Shown in pieces: positions 8,030-18,634 of a stretch of DNA of 64,000 nt. How positions within the stretch are numbered: the first letter of the stretch is position 1; each line of letters starts with the position of its first letter. A program made the translations under genes and the position numbers. Under the pieces are notes generated by a model that saw nothing but the letters and a program-made list of their open reading frames with translations, made no database searches and had not been told where the DNA came from. This DNA is from Gemmatimonadota bacterium. GTDB taxonomy: Bacteria > Gemmatimonadota > Gemmatimonadetes > Longimicrobiales > Gaopeijiaceae. The stretch lies in contig JAPPGF010000011.1 of assembly GCA_028875075.1 (NCBI GenBank), positions 62,001 through 126,000 on the forward strand, written 5' to 3'.

Positions 8030-9987
8030 ATGATCTCCGTCACCAACGTCGGCAAGTCGTTCGGTGCCCGCGTCCTGTTCGCGGGAGTCACCTTGCAGCT
8101 CAACGCTGGCGAACGCTACGGGCTCGTGGGCGCAAACGGCTCCGGCAAGACGACGCTCCTGAACATCCTCGCCGGCAGGATGGAAGCAAGCGTGGGCTCG
8201 GTCTCTACACCCAAGCGCCTCCGTCCAGGTACGCTCTTCCAGGACCAGTTCCTGTACAACGACGAGCGCATCGTCGACGTCGCCATGATGGGCAATCGCG
8301 AACTGTGGGATGCGATGCAGGAGACCGAGAGGCTCCTGGCGGCCGCGCACGAGAGCTTCAACGCCGAACGTTTCGGCGTGCTCGAGGAGATCGTGCGGAG
8401 GCACGACGGCTACACAGCCGAGGCGCGCGCCACAGCCATCCTCGAAGGCCTCGGACTCCCGGCCACCACGCACGACTTGCCGCTCTCCACGCTGTCGGGT
8501 GGCTTCAAGCTACGGGTGTTGCTCGCCCAAGTGCTCGTGAGCGCGCCCGACGTTCTCTTACTCGACGAGCCGACCAACCACTTGGACCTACTATCGATCC
8601 GCTGGCTAGAGCGATTCATGCGCGACTTCCCGGGTCCCGTGGTCGTGATCTCGCACGACCACCAATTCCTGGACGGCGTTGCCACACATATCCTCGACAT
8701 CGACTACGAAACCGTCACAAGGTATTGCGGCAACTACACCACCTTCCTCGAGTCCAAGAAACAGGACCGCGAGCGGCGGGAGCGGGAGATTGCCGGACAG
8801 CAACGAGAGATCGCGCGCCGACAGGAGTTCGTGAATCGGTTCAAGGCCAAGGCTTCCAAGGCACGTCAGGCACAGAGCAAGGTCAGGCTCATTGAGAAGA
8901 TGCTCCAAGACGTGGAGGAGCTGCCTCAGAGTTCTCGTCGCCATCCGGTCTTCAACTTCGAGCAACGGCGCCCGAGCGGACGTGACGTGCTCGCGGTGAA
9001 ATCTGTCAGCAAGGCGTACGGTGAGAATCGAGTGCTGCACGGTGTGGACCTGCTGGTTCGTAGAGGAGACCGCCTCGCCATCGTGGGCCCGAATGGAGTC
9101 GGCAAGTCCACGCTGCTCAAGATCGTGACGGGCGAGGTGGAGTCCGATGCCGGGGACGTCGTTGGGGCTACGAGACCCACCCAGGCTATTTCGCCCAGGA
9201 CCACCGGGAGCAACTCGGCAATCCAAGCCTGACCGCGCACGAATGGCTCGCGCGGTTCGCGCCGGAGAAGGACATCGGTTGGATCCGGAACAGGCTAGCG
9301 CTCATGCTGTTCACGGGCGATGACCCCACGAAGAGAATCTCCGCGCTCTCCGGGGGCGAAGCAGCACGCCTAGTGTTGGCGAAGCTCGCGCTCCATCGCC
9401 CGAACGTGCTGGTGCTGGACGAGCCCACGAACCACTTGGACCTCGAGTCGATCGAAGCCCTCGCGGAGGGCCTCCGGCTCTACGCGGGCACGTTGATCCT
9501 CGTCTCTCACGATCGCTGGTTCATCAGTCAACTGGCCACGCGCATTGTGGACATCGAACCCGGACGGATCACGGACTACCGAGGTACCTACGAAGAGTAC
9601 GTCGCGTCCGGAGGCGATGACCGGCTGGACCACAACGCCGTTCTGAAGGCAGGAGCGGAGAGGAGGCCGAGGAGGGTCACCCCGGCCGGGCAAGGCGCGA
9701 CCTCCAGGAACTCCGCGAAACCCGACTCCTCCGCACATAGGAGGAACCGACTCAAGGGCCGTCATGCCGAGGTGATGCGACTGATCGAGCTGGCCGAAGG
9801 GCGCATGGCGGAGATCGACGCGGCCTTTGCCGCGCCAGGCTTCTACGCGCGGGCTCCGGACGAGGAGGTTCGAGGCCTCGAAAGGGAGCGGGCGAGACTA
9901 GCCGAGGAGGTCGAGGGCCTTATGGAAGAGTGGGAGGAGGCCGAGAACGAATTGCGGAGGCACGGCTTAGACGATCGTCTGGCCTAG
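8030..9987 (+). CDS. ABC-F family ATPase with a single frameshift
   Basis: Two ABC cassettes in one polypeptide, a linker between them, and no membrane segment: an ABC-F protein of the Uup/EttA group, which act on ribosomes. The start is ATG 8030 (MISVTNVGKSF). Cassette 1 has GSGKTT, LSGG and LLLDEPTNHLD; cassette 2 has GVGKST, LSGGE and LVLDEPTNHLD; a coiled-coil tail follows. The frame breaks at GTTGGGGC (9161-9168): restoring one base gives a continuous 652-residue protein, and the second half continues in another frame. As written the product would stop at 9232, without most of cassette 2. The break borders a G run, so a sequencing error is as likely as a true mutation. Confidence 0.85.
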
Positions 9988-10090
9988 ATGCCGGCGGCTG
10001 TGCGGTGCTCCTTGAGCGCGGTCCCGTCCCTACGCCGTGTGCCGCAGCCCGACGCCCGTGCCCTTCGCAGCCTGCGAGGCAAGCCTTTGG

Positions 10091-10798
10091 TCAGGAATCC
10101 CCGCGCAAGTACGTGATCCCGCCCAGTTGCTCGACGCTCGCCATGATCTCTGCCGCGCGGCGGGTCACATATTCCGAGGGACGAGCCGCGGACATCCGTT
10201 TCGGACTTGGCAGGACGGCCGCCAAGACGGCTGCGTCGTAGGCAGTGAGTTCCGCGGGCGGTTTCCCGATCAGGCGATCGGCCGCGGCGCCGACCCCGAA
10301 GACCCCGGCTCCGAACTCCGCCACATTCAGATAAACCTCAAGTATGCGGCGCTTGGGCCACAACAGCTCGATCCAGGCCGTCAGGTAAGCCTCGACTCCC
10401 TTGCGGATCCAGCTCTGCTCGGGCCACAGGTAGACGTTCTTCGCTACCTGCTGAGAGATCGTGCTTGCACCCCGGAACCGACCACTTCGCCGGTTCTCTT
10501 CCAACGAACTCTGGATCGACCCCCAATCGAATCCGCTGTGCTGGAAGAACTTTTGATCCTCGGAGGCTATCACGGCGACGGCAAGGTTGGGCGAGATGCC
10601 CGGCCAATCCACCCAGCGATGTGCTATCGGCTGGTCGCGGAGGCGGTTCTCCCGAACCATGAACGCGGTGGTCGGGAGCGCTGTCCAGCGCCAGGGGAGA
10701 ATCAGCGCCACGGTGAGACAGATGAAGGCGAGCAGGCCTAGACCGGACGCACGGAGAAGCCAGTTGGGACGGCTGGATCTGCTTTTTGCTCGACTCAT
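10091..10798 (-). CDS. mtgA: Monofunctional peptidoglycan glycosyltransferase
   Basis: About 235 residues, close to E. coli MtgA. An N-terminal membrane anchor (LLAFICLTVALILPW) is followed by the GT51 domain: VIASEDQKFFQHSGFDW with the catalytic Glu, RGASTISQQVAKNVYLW, and KRRILEVYLNVAEFG. No transpeptidase domain follows, so it only polymerises lipid II into glycan strands. I start at ATG 10798; another ATG six codons upstream (10816) is possible. It is convergent with the ABC-F gene and divergent from the molybdopterin enzyme. Confidence 0.92.
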   Translation of the reverse strand: MSRAKSRSSRPNWLLRASGLGLLAFICLTVALILPWRWTALPTTAFMVRENRLRDQPIAHRWVDWPGISPNLAVAVIASEDQKFFQHSGFDWGSIQSSLEENRRSGRFRGASTISQQVAKNVYLWPEQSWIRKGVEAYLTAWIELLWPKRRILEVYLNVAEFGAGVFGVGAAADRLIGKPPAELTAYDAAVLAAVLPSPKRMSAARPSEYVTRRAAEIMASVEQLGGITYLRGDS

Positions 10799-10938
10799 CC
10801 GTAGTGCCCAAGACATCCGTTCCGTTGGACGTGCTCGGCCGAGCGGGCAATATACTACGAGCCCGAAGGCGCTAACAGCGCGCGCGGCGAAGACTATGCG
10901 CTCTTGTCGGAAGAGGGGCGAATCGCCAGTTCGCGCAC

Positions 10939-10944
10939 TATAAT
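10939..10944 (+). promoter_or_regulatory. Perfect -10 hexamer upstream of the molybdopterin oxidoreductase gene
   Basis: TATAAT at 10939-10944, 57 bases before the start codon at 11001. I see no good -35 at 16-18 bases, so promoter activity is inferred from the -10 alone. Confidence 0.4.
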
Positions 10945-11000
10945 TGGTATCTTGGTCCCTTTGCCGGACCCATCCGAGACCCGCTCCCCGAGGTCGAGCC

Positions 11001-11741
11001 ATGAGCCTCACTCGCCGCGACGCAATAGCAATCTCCGGCTCCACCGTGGCCGGTGTCTCTCTCGGACTAATCGGCGCAGAGGAGCTCGACGCCCAGACTC
11101 CTCCGGCCGGTCAGCAGCCCCCACAGGAGTGGCCTTCGACGTTGGTCGAACGGCCCCGTCGCGAGGGTTTCCCGGCCGAGCTGCCGCTCAATCCTGACGG
11201 GTCGGCCCCAGAGCACGACGAGAGCGAAGCCGGGCCCATCACGGAAGGCAACCGATCCATGTGGCGAACGCCCGATCGTTCGACGCCGGTGATCGACTAC
11301 GACTACAGGAACTTGGCGGTTCGCGTGGATACTCGGGGGCTGGCCCGATTGGGCGGCACGCTCCGCTTCGCCGATCTTGAGACGCTGCCCGTTGTGAGCG
11401 GCACCTATCTGCTTCAGTGCGGCGCTCCCAGGCCCACCGGCATCGTGAAGTGGACGGGTGTCCGCTTCAGTGATTTCGCAGACCTGCTAGGACTGGTCGA
11501 CGGCGTGCACTACGCACGCTTTGTCGCCTCGGACCGATTCTACGTGGACGAGGACATGACTACGCTCATGCATCCCCAGGTGATGCTGGCATGGCTAATG
11601 AACGACGAGCCGATCGCGCCGCTGCATGGCGCACCGCTCCGGCTCATCATTCCGTTCCGTTACGGGAACCGTAGCATCAAGGCGATTCAGGAGATGATCT
11701 TTTCGACGCCGGGCCTGCCGAGGCTCCAGCTTCCGGCCTGA
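11001..11741 (+). CDS. Tat-exported molybdopterin-binding oxidoreductase (sulfite oxidase fold)
   Basis: 246 residues from ATG 11001, with GAGG nine bases upstream. The N-terminus SLTRRDAIAISGSTVAG is a twin-arginine signal, implying that the cofactor is inserted in the cytoplasm before export. The body matches the oxidoreductase molybdopterin-binding domain: the presumed Mo-coordinating cysteine is in LLQCGAPRPTG, followed by VKWTGVRFSDFADLLG. It resembles the YedY/MsrP and SorA-like group, but the substrate cannot be told. No dedicated heme or membrane partner gene is adjacent. Confidence 0.82.
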   Translation: MSLTRRDAIAISGSTVAGVSLGLIGAEELDAQTPPAGQQPPQEWPSTLVERPRREGFPAELPLNPDGSAPEHDESEAGPITEGNRSMWRTPDRSTPVIDYDYRNLAVRVDTRGLARLGGTLRFADLETLPVVSGTYLLQCGAPRPTGIVKWTGVRFSDFADLLGLVDGVHYARFVASDRFYVDEDMTTLMHPQVMLAWLMNDEPIAPLHGAPLRLIIPFRYGNRSIKAIQEMIFSTPGLPRLQLPA

Positions 11742-12066
11742 GTCGCCGGGTTGCCCGCTGGCGTCACTGCCGCACGCGCTGGGGGCCCGCTGGTCGCGTC
11801 GTCACTCGCAACGGCGCTTGCGGCCCGCGGCCAGGGGCGAGACGAGGGAACGTAGGCCAGCTGTCGCGACGCTAGTGCCGCGAGCCGACAATCCCATGGA
11901 GGAGCGGCCACCGGGCGGACCGAACGCGCGCGTGCCAACAACTCTCCGGGTGAGCCCGACGCGGCAACTGGCCGCCGGAGCGTTGAGAACGGGGTCCGGC
12001 GCCTCATGCCCAGCGCCGAGATCCGCGTGACCGTCACTGCGGGCGTTGATCCGCGCGCACCGAGCC
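11742..12066. other. Convergent intergenic region
   Basis: About 325 bases between the molybdopterin gene (plus) and the ATPase gene (minus). It is very GC-rich and holds only short overlapping reading frames without protein-like composition. I see no tRNA, clear terminator or repeat. Confidence 0.5.
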
Positions 12067-13104
12067 CTATCCCGCGGGCTGAACACCCGTTACGGCGCCA
12101 TGCCCCAACTGCTCCTTTATTTCTTCCTTGCGCAGGCACGCGGAAATGTGACCGACCTGCTCGAATTGCTCGAGCGGCGGCACGATCTGGGTGCATGCCT
12201 CCACGGCGAATGGGCAACGCGGATGGAACGAACATCCGGGCGGCGGCGAGACTGCGCTCGGCGATTCGCCCTTCACGGGTGCTGCGGCGCGGCGCCGTCT
12301 GGGGTCGGGTAAGGGGACTGCATCGAGCAACGCGCGAGTATACGGGTGACCGGTGCGCGCGAATACTCTCTCGGTCGGCCCCTTCTCCACGATCCTTCCC
12401 AGGTACATGATCGCCACGGTGTCGCTCACGTGTCTCACTACGGACAAGTCGTGGCTGATGAACAGATACGTGAGCCCGTGTTCTTGCTGGAGCCGGCCCA
12501 TGAGGTTGAGTACCTGACTCTGGACCGAGACGTCGAGCGCCGAGACCGGCTCATCCGCGATCACCAACTTGGGGTCAAGCGCCAGCGCGCGGGCGAGACC
12601 GATCCGTTGCCGCTGACCACCCGAGAACTCGTGCGGATAGCGCTCGAGCGTCTCGTCGCCCAGGCCGACCGTATCGAGGAGCGCGCGCACCTTCTCCATC
12701 TGCTCGTCCCGACCCCCGACCCGATGTACGATGAGCGGTTCGCGCACGATCTCGCCGACCGTCATGCGTGGGTTGAGCGAAGAGTAGGGGTCCTGGAAGA
12801 TCATCTGGACATCGCGGCGAAGAGGGAACAGTTCGGCACCCGCCACGTCCGTGAGATCGACGCCCTCGAACAGAATCCGCCCGTCGGTCGGTTCTTCAAG
12901 CCGCATGACCGTACGACCAAGCGTAGACTTGCCGCACCCAGATTCGCCGACCAAGCCGAGCGTCTCACCCGCGCGCACCGCGAATGAGACGCCGTCCACC
13001 GCGCGGACATCCCCGATTTTCTTGCCGAAGATCCCACCGCGGAGCGGGTAGTATTTCTTGAGCTCCCGGACGTCGATCAGCGGCCCGTCCGCGTTTGCCT
13101 TCAC
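12067..13104 (-). CDS. Peptide ABC transporter ATPase (DppF/OppF-like)
   Basis: About 345 residues from GTG 13104, which overlaps the previous gene's stop as GTGA; a longer frame upstream reads through low-complexity arginine-rich sequence and is unlikely. Walker A is GESGCGKST, the signature [15 protein letters not shown] and Walker [13 protein letters not shown]. The C-terminal oligopeptide-transporter region has [14 protein letters not shown], the iron-sulfur-type cysteine pattern typical of Dpp/Opp ATPases. It is the last gene of the five-gene importer operon and would pair with the neighbouring ATPase as a heterodimer. Confidence 0.93.
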   Translation of the reverse strand: MKANADGPLIDVRELKKYYPLRGGIFGKKIGDVRAVDGVSFAVRAGETLGLVGESGCGKSTLGRTVMRLEEPTDGRILFEGVDLTDVAGAELFPLRRDVQMIFQDPYSSLNPRMTVGEIVREPLIVHRVGGRDEQMEKVRALLDTVGLGDETLERYPHEFSGGQRQRIGLARALALDPKLVIADEPVSALDVSVQSQVLNLMGRLQQEHGLTYLFISHDLSVVRHVSDTVAIMYLGRIVEKGPTERVFARTGHPYTRALLDAVPLPDPRRRRAAAPVKGESPSAVSPPPGCSFHPRCPFAVEACTQIVPPLEQFEQVGHISACLRKEEIKEQLGHGAVTGVQPAG

Positions 13105-14120
13105 CGTTCGTCGTCCGTTACGGGGAAATGGCAGGCCGCGACGCCGCCATCGGCCTTTCGTTCCAGTGCTGGATCTTCCTCGTGGCAGCGGACCTGCTCG
13201 GCGTCGCCCAAGGTCATTCGTTTCCAGCAACGGGGTGCGAAGCGGCACCCAACCGGAGAAGCGAACGGTGACGGCACGGCTCCCTCGATGACCGGCAGCT
13301 CGGATTTTCGCGCCGTGCCCTCGCGCGGGACGCTACGCAGCAATCCTACCGTATAGGGGTGACGCGGCCGCGTGAACAGGCCCACCGCATCTCCACGCTC
13401 GACGATCCGGCCCGCGTACATGACCGCGACGCGGTCGCACATTTCCGCCACCACTCCCATGTCGTGCGTGATGAAGAGCACCGCAGCGCCAGTGCGCTGT
13501 TGGAGCTCACGGATGAGCTGCAGGATCTGCGCCTGGATCGTCACATCCAGAGCCGTCGTGGGCTCGTCGGCGATGAGGAGCCTGGGCTCGGACAACAGCG
13601 CCATAGCGATCATGACTCGCTGCTTCATGCCGCCCGAGAGCTCGTGCGGGTAGGCGGCCAGGCGCGCGTCCGGGTCTGGGATCCCGACCGTGCGGAGCAT
13701 CTCGATCGAGCGCACGCGGGCGGACTGGCGGCCCATGCCGAAACGGAGGCGGAGCACCTCCAACAGCTGCTTCTCTACGGTGAAGACTGGGTTCAGCGAG
13801 GTCATGGGGTCCTGGAAGATCATCGCGATTTCCTGGCCCCGGACAGCGCCCAAGTCAGCGGGCGCGAGACCCAGAAGGTCACCCCGTCCGGCGAGCCGGA
13901 TCTTGCCGTGCAGGATCTGCCCCGGCGGAATCGGCACCAACCGCAAGACCGACGCGGCAGTGACGCTCTTGCCGCATCCCGACTCACCCACCAACCCCAG
14001 GGTCTCCCCAGGAGCGATCTCCAGCGAGACCCGGTCGACCGCACGCAGCAGGCCGGCTTCCGTGTCGAAGCCGACCGCGAGGTCCTCGATCTCCAGAAGA
14101 GACGGAGTCGGCCCACTCAC
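13101..14120 (-). CDS. Peptide ABC transporter ATPase (DppD/OppD-like)
   Basis: 339 residues. Walker A GESGCGKS, signature [15 protein letters not shown], Walker [13 protein letters not shown] and the C-terminal cysteine-bearing motif [11 protein letters not shown]. The start ATG overlaps the stop of the binding-protein gene as ATGA, and the stop overlaps the next ATPase start as GTGA. In E. coli YejF the two ATPases are one polypeptide; here they are two genes. It energises uptake through the two permeases encoded upstream. Confidence 0.94.
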   Translation of the reverse strand: MSGPTPSLLEIEDLAVGFDTEAGLLRAVDRVSLEIAPGETLGLVGESGCGKSVTAASVLRLVPIPPGQILHGKIRLAGRGDLLGLAPADLGAVRGQEIAMIFQDPMTSLNPVFTVEKQLLEVLRLRFGMGRQSARVRSIEMLRTVGIPDPDARLAAYPHELSGGMKQRVMIAMALLSEPRLLIADEPTTALDVTIQAQILQLIRELQQRTGAAVLFITHDMGVVAEMCDRVAVMYAGRIVERGDAVGLFTRPRHPYTVGLLRSVPREGTARKSELPVIEGAVPSPFASPVGCRFAPRCWKRMTLGDAEQVRCHEEDPALERKADGGVAACHFPVTDDER

Positions 14121-15985
14121 TGGCGGTCGTCGACGAGGTCGTAGGGATCCTTGTCTATCTCTTGGTCAACAGGAAGCGGAGTGCCGGTGCGCATGGCCTC
14201 CTCAAGCGCCGCCTTGCGATCGGGATCAATCCAGAAGACGGGCCAGTCGTTGTAGGCAAGTACGCGCTTCGGAAGCCAGTTGTCCGGCCAACCGATGTAG
14301 TCCCAGTAAGCGAGACGGACGAAGGGTGCCCCCCAGAACGGAATGTGGAACGCTTCGTCGTGGACGATCTCGTCGATTCGCCACATCGCGGCCTGCCGGT
14401 CCTCCAAGTCCAGGTCATCCTCGAAGACCTCGATCAGGGAGTCTACCTGCGGCGTGCCAAACCCCCACACGTTGTTGTTGTTGGTAGTGTCGCGGAACTC
14501 GGTGTGCAGGTACTGGCGCGGATCGGGGAAGAAAGATGTGCCCCTGCCCATGAGATGCATCTCATACTTCCGCTCTAGCCCACGCTCGAAGGCCGCCCCG
14601 GGCTCAAGCAACCTCAGCCTGACCTCGACTCCCGCTCGCCGGTAATCTTGTTGCATGACGGTGAGGTGACGCTCAAGCCCCTTCGACCCGTAGACGATGG
14701 AGAAGCTCGCCTTCTCGCCACGCTCGTTGACCAGGATGTCGTCGTCGGCAGCGCGCGTCGTGATGAGACCGTTCAGCATTCGGCCAGCGCTCGCGAGCAG
14801 ACCACGACTACGGTTCTCGCTCGGACGCCGGTAGCCCGCTCGTGCGAGGTGCTCGCGCGCGCGCTGCGGATCGAACGAATAGGGTTCGATGTCGGGATTG
14901 GCGTACTCCGTCCCCTCGAAGAATGACGAGATACGGAGGTACTCGTCGAACATCAGGTTTCGGTTGAGGCGTTCGAAGTTGAACAAGTACTGGATCGCCT
15001 TACGGAAATCTTTGTCCTGGAAGATGGGCGCCTCGAGGTTCATCGCGAGGCCGTAGACTCCCTGCGGAAAATCCACGAACACGCGCGCACGCTTGATCCA
15101 GCCGTTCCTCACGGCTTCGAATGTGTAGTCCTCGTTCCAGGTCCTGGCCGTGTTCTCTTGGAGCACGTCGATCTGACCCAGGCGCAGGTAGTCGAGCGAG
15201 CGCTCCTCTGGAACGATGCGAAGCTGGATCGTGTCGGGATTGTACAGGCCTCGGAAATAGTGCTTGCCTTCGCCCCACCAGCCGTCCACTCGCGAGAATG
15301 TGACGGACTCTCCGCGCTCGCGACCGGTCACGATATACGGGCCCGGAGCAACCTGCGGCTCGTTGTTCGTCCGCTCGACCCACGTCGAATCGAGCGTGAC
15401 CACGTGCGAAGGTGTCGGCCAGATCCCCAGGAAGTCCCAAAGCGGCCGCCAGCTCGGGTCCTTCCCCACGATGCGAAGCGTGTAATCGTCGATCTTGTCG
15501 ATCGACTCCCACGTCTCCTGGGCGAGGATGGCGTAGAAGGGGTCGACGATGTGAGGCGACTGGAACATCTCGTACGTGAAGACCCAGTCGTCTGCGGTGA
15601 TCGGCTCACCGTCGCTCCAGCGGGCGTCCGGGTCTAGCCGCACGTAGACCGTTCGCTGGTCGTCCTGCACTGACCAGGCCGTCGCCATCCAGGGAATGTA
15701 GTTGTCAGTGACGGGGTGCCGTTTCACGAGGCTGAAGGCCATGGTGAAGAGGCGGTTCCATCCGGCAAACCCGTCGTTGGAATTAGGCCCTACCAGTCGA
15801 AAGGTCAGCGGGTAGGCGCCGATCCAGTCGTTGAACGTGCCGCCCCGGATGGCCTCCGGCGACCCGATGGGTGGATCGTCGTAGTTCGTGCTCCAGGCGA
15901 TGCCGGGCGGCAAGACAACGGCCACATCCTGTGCACCGAGCGGGGCAGCGGCCAACAGAGCGGACACCCAGAGCACGATCCTCAT
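14117..15985 (-). CDS. Periplasmic solute-binding protein family 5 (YejA-like)
   Basis: About 622 residues from ATG 15985, preceded by AAGGAGGGGGAG; an earlier in-frame ATG at 16021 lacks a signal-like start. The signal peptide is [19 protein letters not shown]. The mature part has the family-5 signatures [14 protein letters not shown], a [17 protein letters not shown] segment and [35 protein letters not shown] (positions about 300-340 of the precursor). YejA-type proteins bind oligopeptides, including antimicrobial ones. It lies 37 bases after the second permease gene. It could bind peptides or another linear ligand; the ligand is not evident. Confidence 0.9.
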   Translation of the reverse strand: MRIVLWVSALLAAAPLGAQDVAVVLPPGIAWSTNYDDPPIGSPEAIRGGTFNDWIGAYPLTFRLVGPNSNDGFAGWNRLFTMAFSLVKRHPVTDNYIPWMATAWSVQDDQRTVYVRLDPDARWSDGEPITADDWVFTYEMFQSPHIVDPFYAILAQETWESIDKIDDYTLRIVGKDPSWRPLWDFLGIWPTPSHVVTLDSTWVERTNNEPQVAPGPYIVTGRERGESVTFSRVDGWWGEGKHYFRGLYNPDTIQLRIVPEERSLDYLRLGQIDVLQENTARTWNEDYTFEAVRNGWIKRARVFVDFPQGVYGLAMNLEAPIFQDKDFRKAIQYLFNFERLNRNLMFDEYLRISSFFEGTEYANPDIEPYSFDPQRAREHLARAGYRRPSENRSRGLLASAGRMLNGLITTRAADDDILVNERGEKASFSIVYGSKGLERHLTVMQQDYRRAGVEVRLRLLEPGAAFERGLERKYEMHLMGRGTSFFPDPRQYLHTEFRDTTNNNNVWGFGTPQVDSLIEVFEDDLDLEDRQAAMWRIDEIVHDEAFHIPFWGAPFVRLAYWDYIGWPDNWLPKRVLAYNDWPVFWIDPDRKAALEEAMRTGTPLPVDQEIDKDPYDLVDDRQ

Positions 15986-16022
15986 CTCCCCCTCCTTGGT
16001 CGGCCGACGCGGGGCCTTCACG

Positions 16023-17390
16023 TCACTCGTAGCGGGAGTACCGTTTGGGGTCGAACGCCTCCCTCACGGACTCACCAATGAACACGACCAACACAAGCGT
16101 GAACGTCAGAGCACCGAACGGCGCCAGCGTGAGCCAGAGCCGGTCCCGGTTCTCGGCCAGAAGCGCTTGGTCGAGCATCTCTCCCCAGCTCGGCGTGGGT
16201 GCCGGTAGCCCGTATCCCAGATAGTCCAACGCTGTCAGCGTAAAGATCGCTGCCACCACGGCGAAGGGCGTGAACGTGACGAGCGGCGTGAGCGAGTTGG
16301 GGAGTAGGTGCCGGAAGACTACGCGTGCGTGCGAAGCACCGTATGAGCGCGCCGCCAGACAGTACTCGCGCGTCTTCTCCCGGTACATCTCGGTGCGCAT
16401 ATAGAACGTGATCGTGATCCACTGAAAGGCCGCCATGATCGCCAGCAGCAGCCAGAAGGTTGGCGCGAAGAGTGCACCCATTATGATCACCACATACAGG
16501 AACGGAATGCTCAGCAGCACCTCGATCAGGCGTTGGCTGAGGAGGTCGAACCGCCCTCCGATGTAGCCCTGCAGGCTTCCCACGGCGGTACCGACTACCT
16601 GGCTCACCAGCACCAGGAAGAGCGAGAAGAAGATTGAGATGCGGAAGCCGTAGAGCAGTCGCGAGGCTACGTCCCTGCCCTGTGAGTCGGTTCCCAGATA
16701 GTGGTGTCGGCGCAGGTCGGGCGCGGTCGGTGGAAGCGCGCCGAGACCCGCGAGCGAAGGCATCGCTCCGGAGCGTGCCAGTCCGAGCAGGTCGCCCGTG
16801 AGGGACCGCTCCGGGTCCGCCAACATGGTCTCTATGTCGCCTGACGCGATCGCGTCCGCGAGCTCGTCCAGCCCGTCTCGGCGAGCCAACAGCTCCGCAC
16901 GCAGGTTGGCGTCCCGGTCGAGCTCCGCCTGAACATCACGAAGGATCTCGTTGTACCAGAAGTCGCTCCGGTAAGGATCCCACGGGATCGGCGGCATGAA
17001 CACGCGGTTTTGTCGGTTGGCGTACTTCTCCTCAAGCGCGGCGAGCGCGACCCGATCATCCCCGACGATTGCCGTCCGCTCCCTCTCATACAGCACACGC
17101 TCGAGGTCCCACTCGCGCTGGAGGCGCAGGTAGTCCGCCTCCAAGTCTCCAGTGCCCCATCCGGGTGGAGGCTCCTGCCCGAACCTGCCGGCCTCGTAAT
17201 AGGTGAACGTCGGGAAGTAGACGCGGCCTCCATACCAGACCACCAGCGCGCGGCTCTCCGCCAGAAAGGACGCAAAGACGGAGAGCACCATGGCTGCGCC
17301 GAGTACCACGAGTGAGTACCAGCCGCGCTTGATGCTGCGGAAGCGCTCCAACCGGCGACGTGTGATGGGGTCGAGCCGGATCCAGGCCAT
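16023..17390 (-). CDS. ABC transporter permease, YejE-like, with a large periplasmic insertion
   Basis: 455 residues, about 110 longer than E. coli YejE. One N-terminal membrane segment (about 25-45) is followed by some 170 residues rich in charged heptad-like sequence (for example REWDLERVLYERERTA), which I expect in the periplasm. The permease domain then begins at LGTDSQGRDVASRLLYGFRIS with five hydrophobic segments and the EAA-type loop REYCLAARSYGASHARVVFRHLLPNSL. It ends in FDPKRYSRYE, as in YejE. It is four bases downstream of the partner permease. Confidence 0.9.
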   Translation of the reverse strand: MAWIRLDPITRRRLERFRSIKRGWYSLVVLGAAMVLSVFASFLAESRALVVWYGGRVYFPTFTYYEAGRFGQEPPPGWGTGDLEADYLRLQREWDLERVLYERERTAIVGDDRVALAALEEKYANRQNRVFMPPIPWDPYRSDFWYNEILRDVQAELDRDANLRAELLARRDGLDELADAIASGDIETMLADPERSLTGDLLGLARSGAMPSLAGLGALPPTAPDLRRHHYLGTDSQGRDVASRLLYGFRISIFFSLFLVLVSQVVGTAVGSLQGYIGGRFDLLSQRLIEVLLSIPFLYVVIIMGALFAPTFWLLLAIMAAFQWITITFYMRTEMYREKTREYCLAARSYGASHARVVFRHLLPNSLTPLVTFTPFAVVAAIFTLTALDYLGYGLPAPTPSWGEMLDQALLAENRDRLWLTLAPFGALTFTLVLVVFIGESVREAFDPKRYSRYE

Positions 17391-17393
17391 CGG

Positions 17394-18440
17394 TTACTCG
17401 AAGCGAACCCGTGGGTCCACGAACGCGACCGCCAAGTCCGACAACAGGTTGCCGAGCATCAGCACCAGGCTTGAGATGACCAGGAACCCCATGACCACGG
17501 GGAAGTCGCGCGCCTGTATCGCCTCGAAGGCCAGCAGGCCCACGCCGTTGATGGCGAAGACTCGCTCGATCAGGAAGCTGCCCGTGAGGAAGATGCCGAG
17601 TAAGCCTCCGATGCTGGTGGCCATGGGGATGAGCGAATTCCTGAGTGCGTGCACGAACACCGCGCGCCGCCACGACAGACCTTTCGCGAGCGCCGTGCGC
17701 ACGTAGTCCGCACTCATGTTCTCGATCAGGCTGTTCTTCATGAGCATCGTCGCGATCGCGAACGAGCCTACCAGATAGGCTATCAGCGGCAAGACCGAAT
17801 GCATGAACAAGTCGCCAATCTTGCCGCCGAGCGAGAGCTGTTCGAACCCCTCCGAAGTGAAGCCTCCCAGCGGAAAGATCGCCCAATGCACCGCGAGCAG
17901 GTTGCTGAGCACGGCTCCGAGCGCGAAGCCCGGAATCGCGTAGCCCAAGAAGATCAGTGCCGACGTCAGGTTGTCGATCGGCGCTCGGTGCTTGATCGCC
18001 TTCAGGATCCCTAACGGAATACAAATCGCGTACGTGAAGAACGCCGTCAGCACGCCGTAGAAGATCGACACCGGGAGGCGATCCGCGATGACGGTGAGCA
18101 CCGGCTCGCTGTAGCGGAATGAGGTGCCTAGGTCCAACCGCACGGTATTCCAGAGCCACTCGCCGTACGCGACGTGGACCGGCTCGTCAAAGCCGTAGTA
18201 TTCCCGCAGCTGCGCGAGCTGGTCGTCGGGAATCTCGAGCTGGATGCGCGCACCGCCGCCGCCGCTCGTTTCCCCTCCGCCACCGGCGCCGGCGAGCTGC
18301 ATTCGAAGCTGGTCGATCTGCCCGCCGGGAACGAACTGGAGGACCAGGAACGTCAGGAATGTGATCCCGATGAATGTCGGGATCATGAGCAGGATCCGCC
18401 GGATCACGTACTCGCGGAGCGCCTCGCCTCGGGATTTCAT
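17394..18440 (-). CDS. ABC transporter permease, YejB-like
   Basis: 348 residues with the standard binding-protein-dependent permease layout: an N-terminal segment (RRILLMIPTFIGITFLTFLVLQFVPGG), a periplasmic loop containing a glycine-rich stretch, then five membrane segments. The cytoplasmic coupling loop is SADYVRTALAKGLSWRRAVFVHALRNSLIPM and the C-terminus is VDPRVRFE. It is the first gene of the yejB-yejE-yejA-ATPase-ATPase operon. The promoter should lie in the about 190 bases upstream, where I see no convincing hexamers. Confidence 0.93.
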   Translation of the reverse strand: MKSRGEALREYVIRRILLMIPTFIGITFLTFLVLQFVPGGQIDQLRMQLAGAGGGGETSGGGGARIQLEIPDDQLAQLREYYGFDEPVHVAYGEWLWNTVRLDLGTSFRYSEPVLTVIADRLPVSIFYGVLTAFFTYAICIPLGILKAIKHRAPIDNLTSALIFLGYAIPGFALGAVLSNLLAVHWAIFPLGGFTSEGFEQLSLGGKIGDLFMHSVLPLIAYLVGSFAIATMLMKNSLIENMSADYVRTALAKGLSWRRAVFVHALRNSLIPMATSIGGLLGIFLTGSFLIERVFAINGVGLLAFEAIQARDFPVVMGFLVISSLVLMLGNLLSDLAVAFVDPRVRFE

Positions 18441-18634
18441 GGAGTCAGGCTAACGCCCCTCCCGGCGGGACCGAAAGGGACGGCCCTGTCCAATGTCACG
18501 ATGAGGGCAGGGGCACCCCCAGGCCGTCCCGACCCTAGTGAGTTCGACCCCAGACTCCGGAGTGGATCGTCCCGGGTACGTCACACCCCCGTGGCTGGAC
18601 GAGCGGCGATCCGCCCGCCACATCCTCGTATCCG

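Noticed and set aside
14875-14895. tRNA-like GGTTCGA stretch
   Set aside because: Lies inside the binding-protein gene and has no cloverleaf stems around it.
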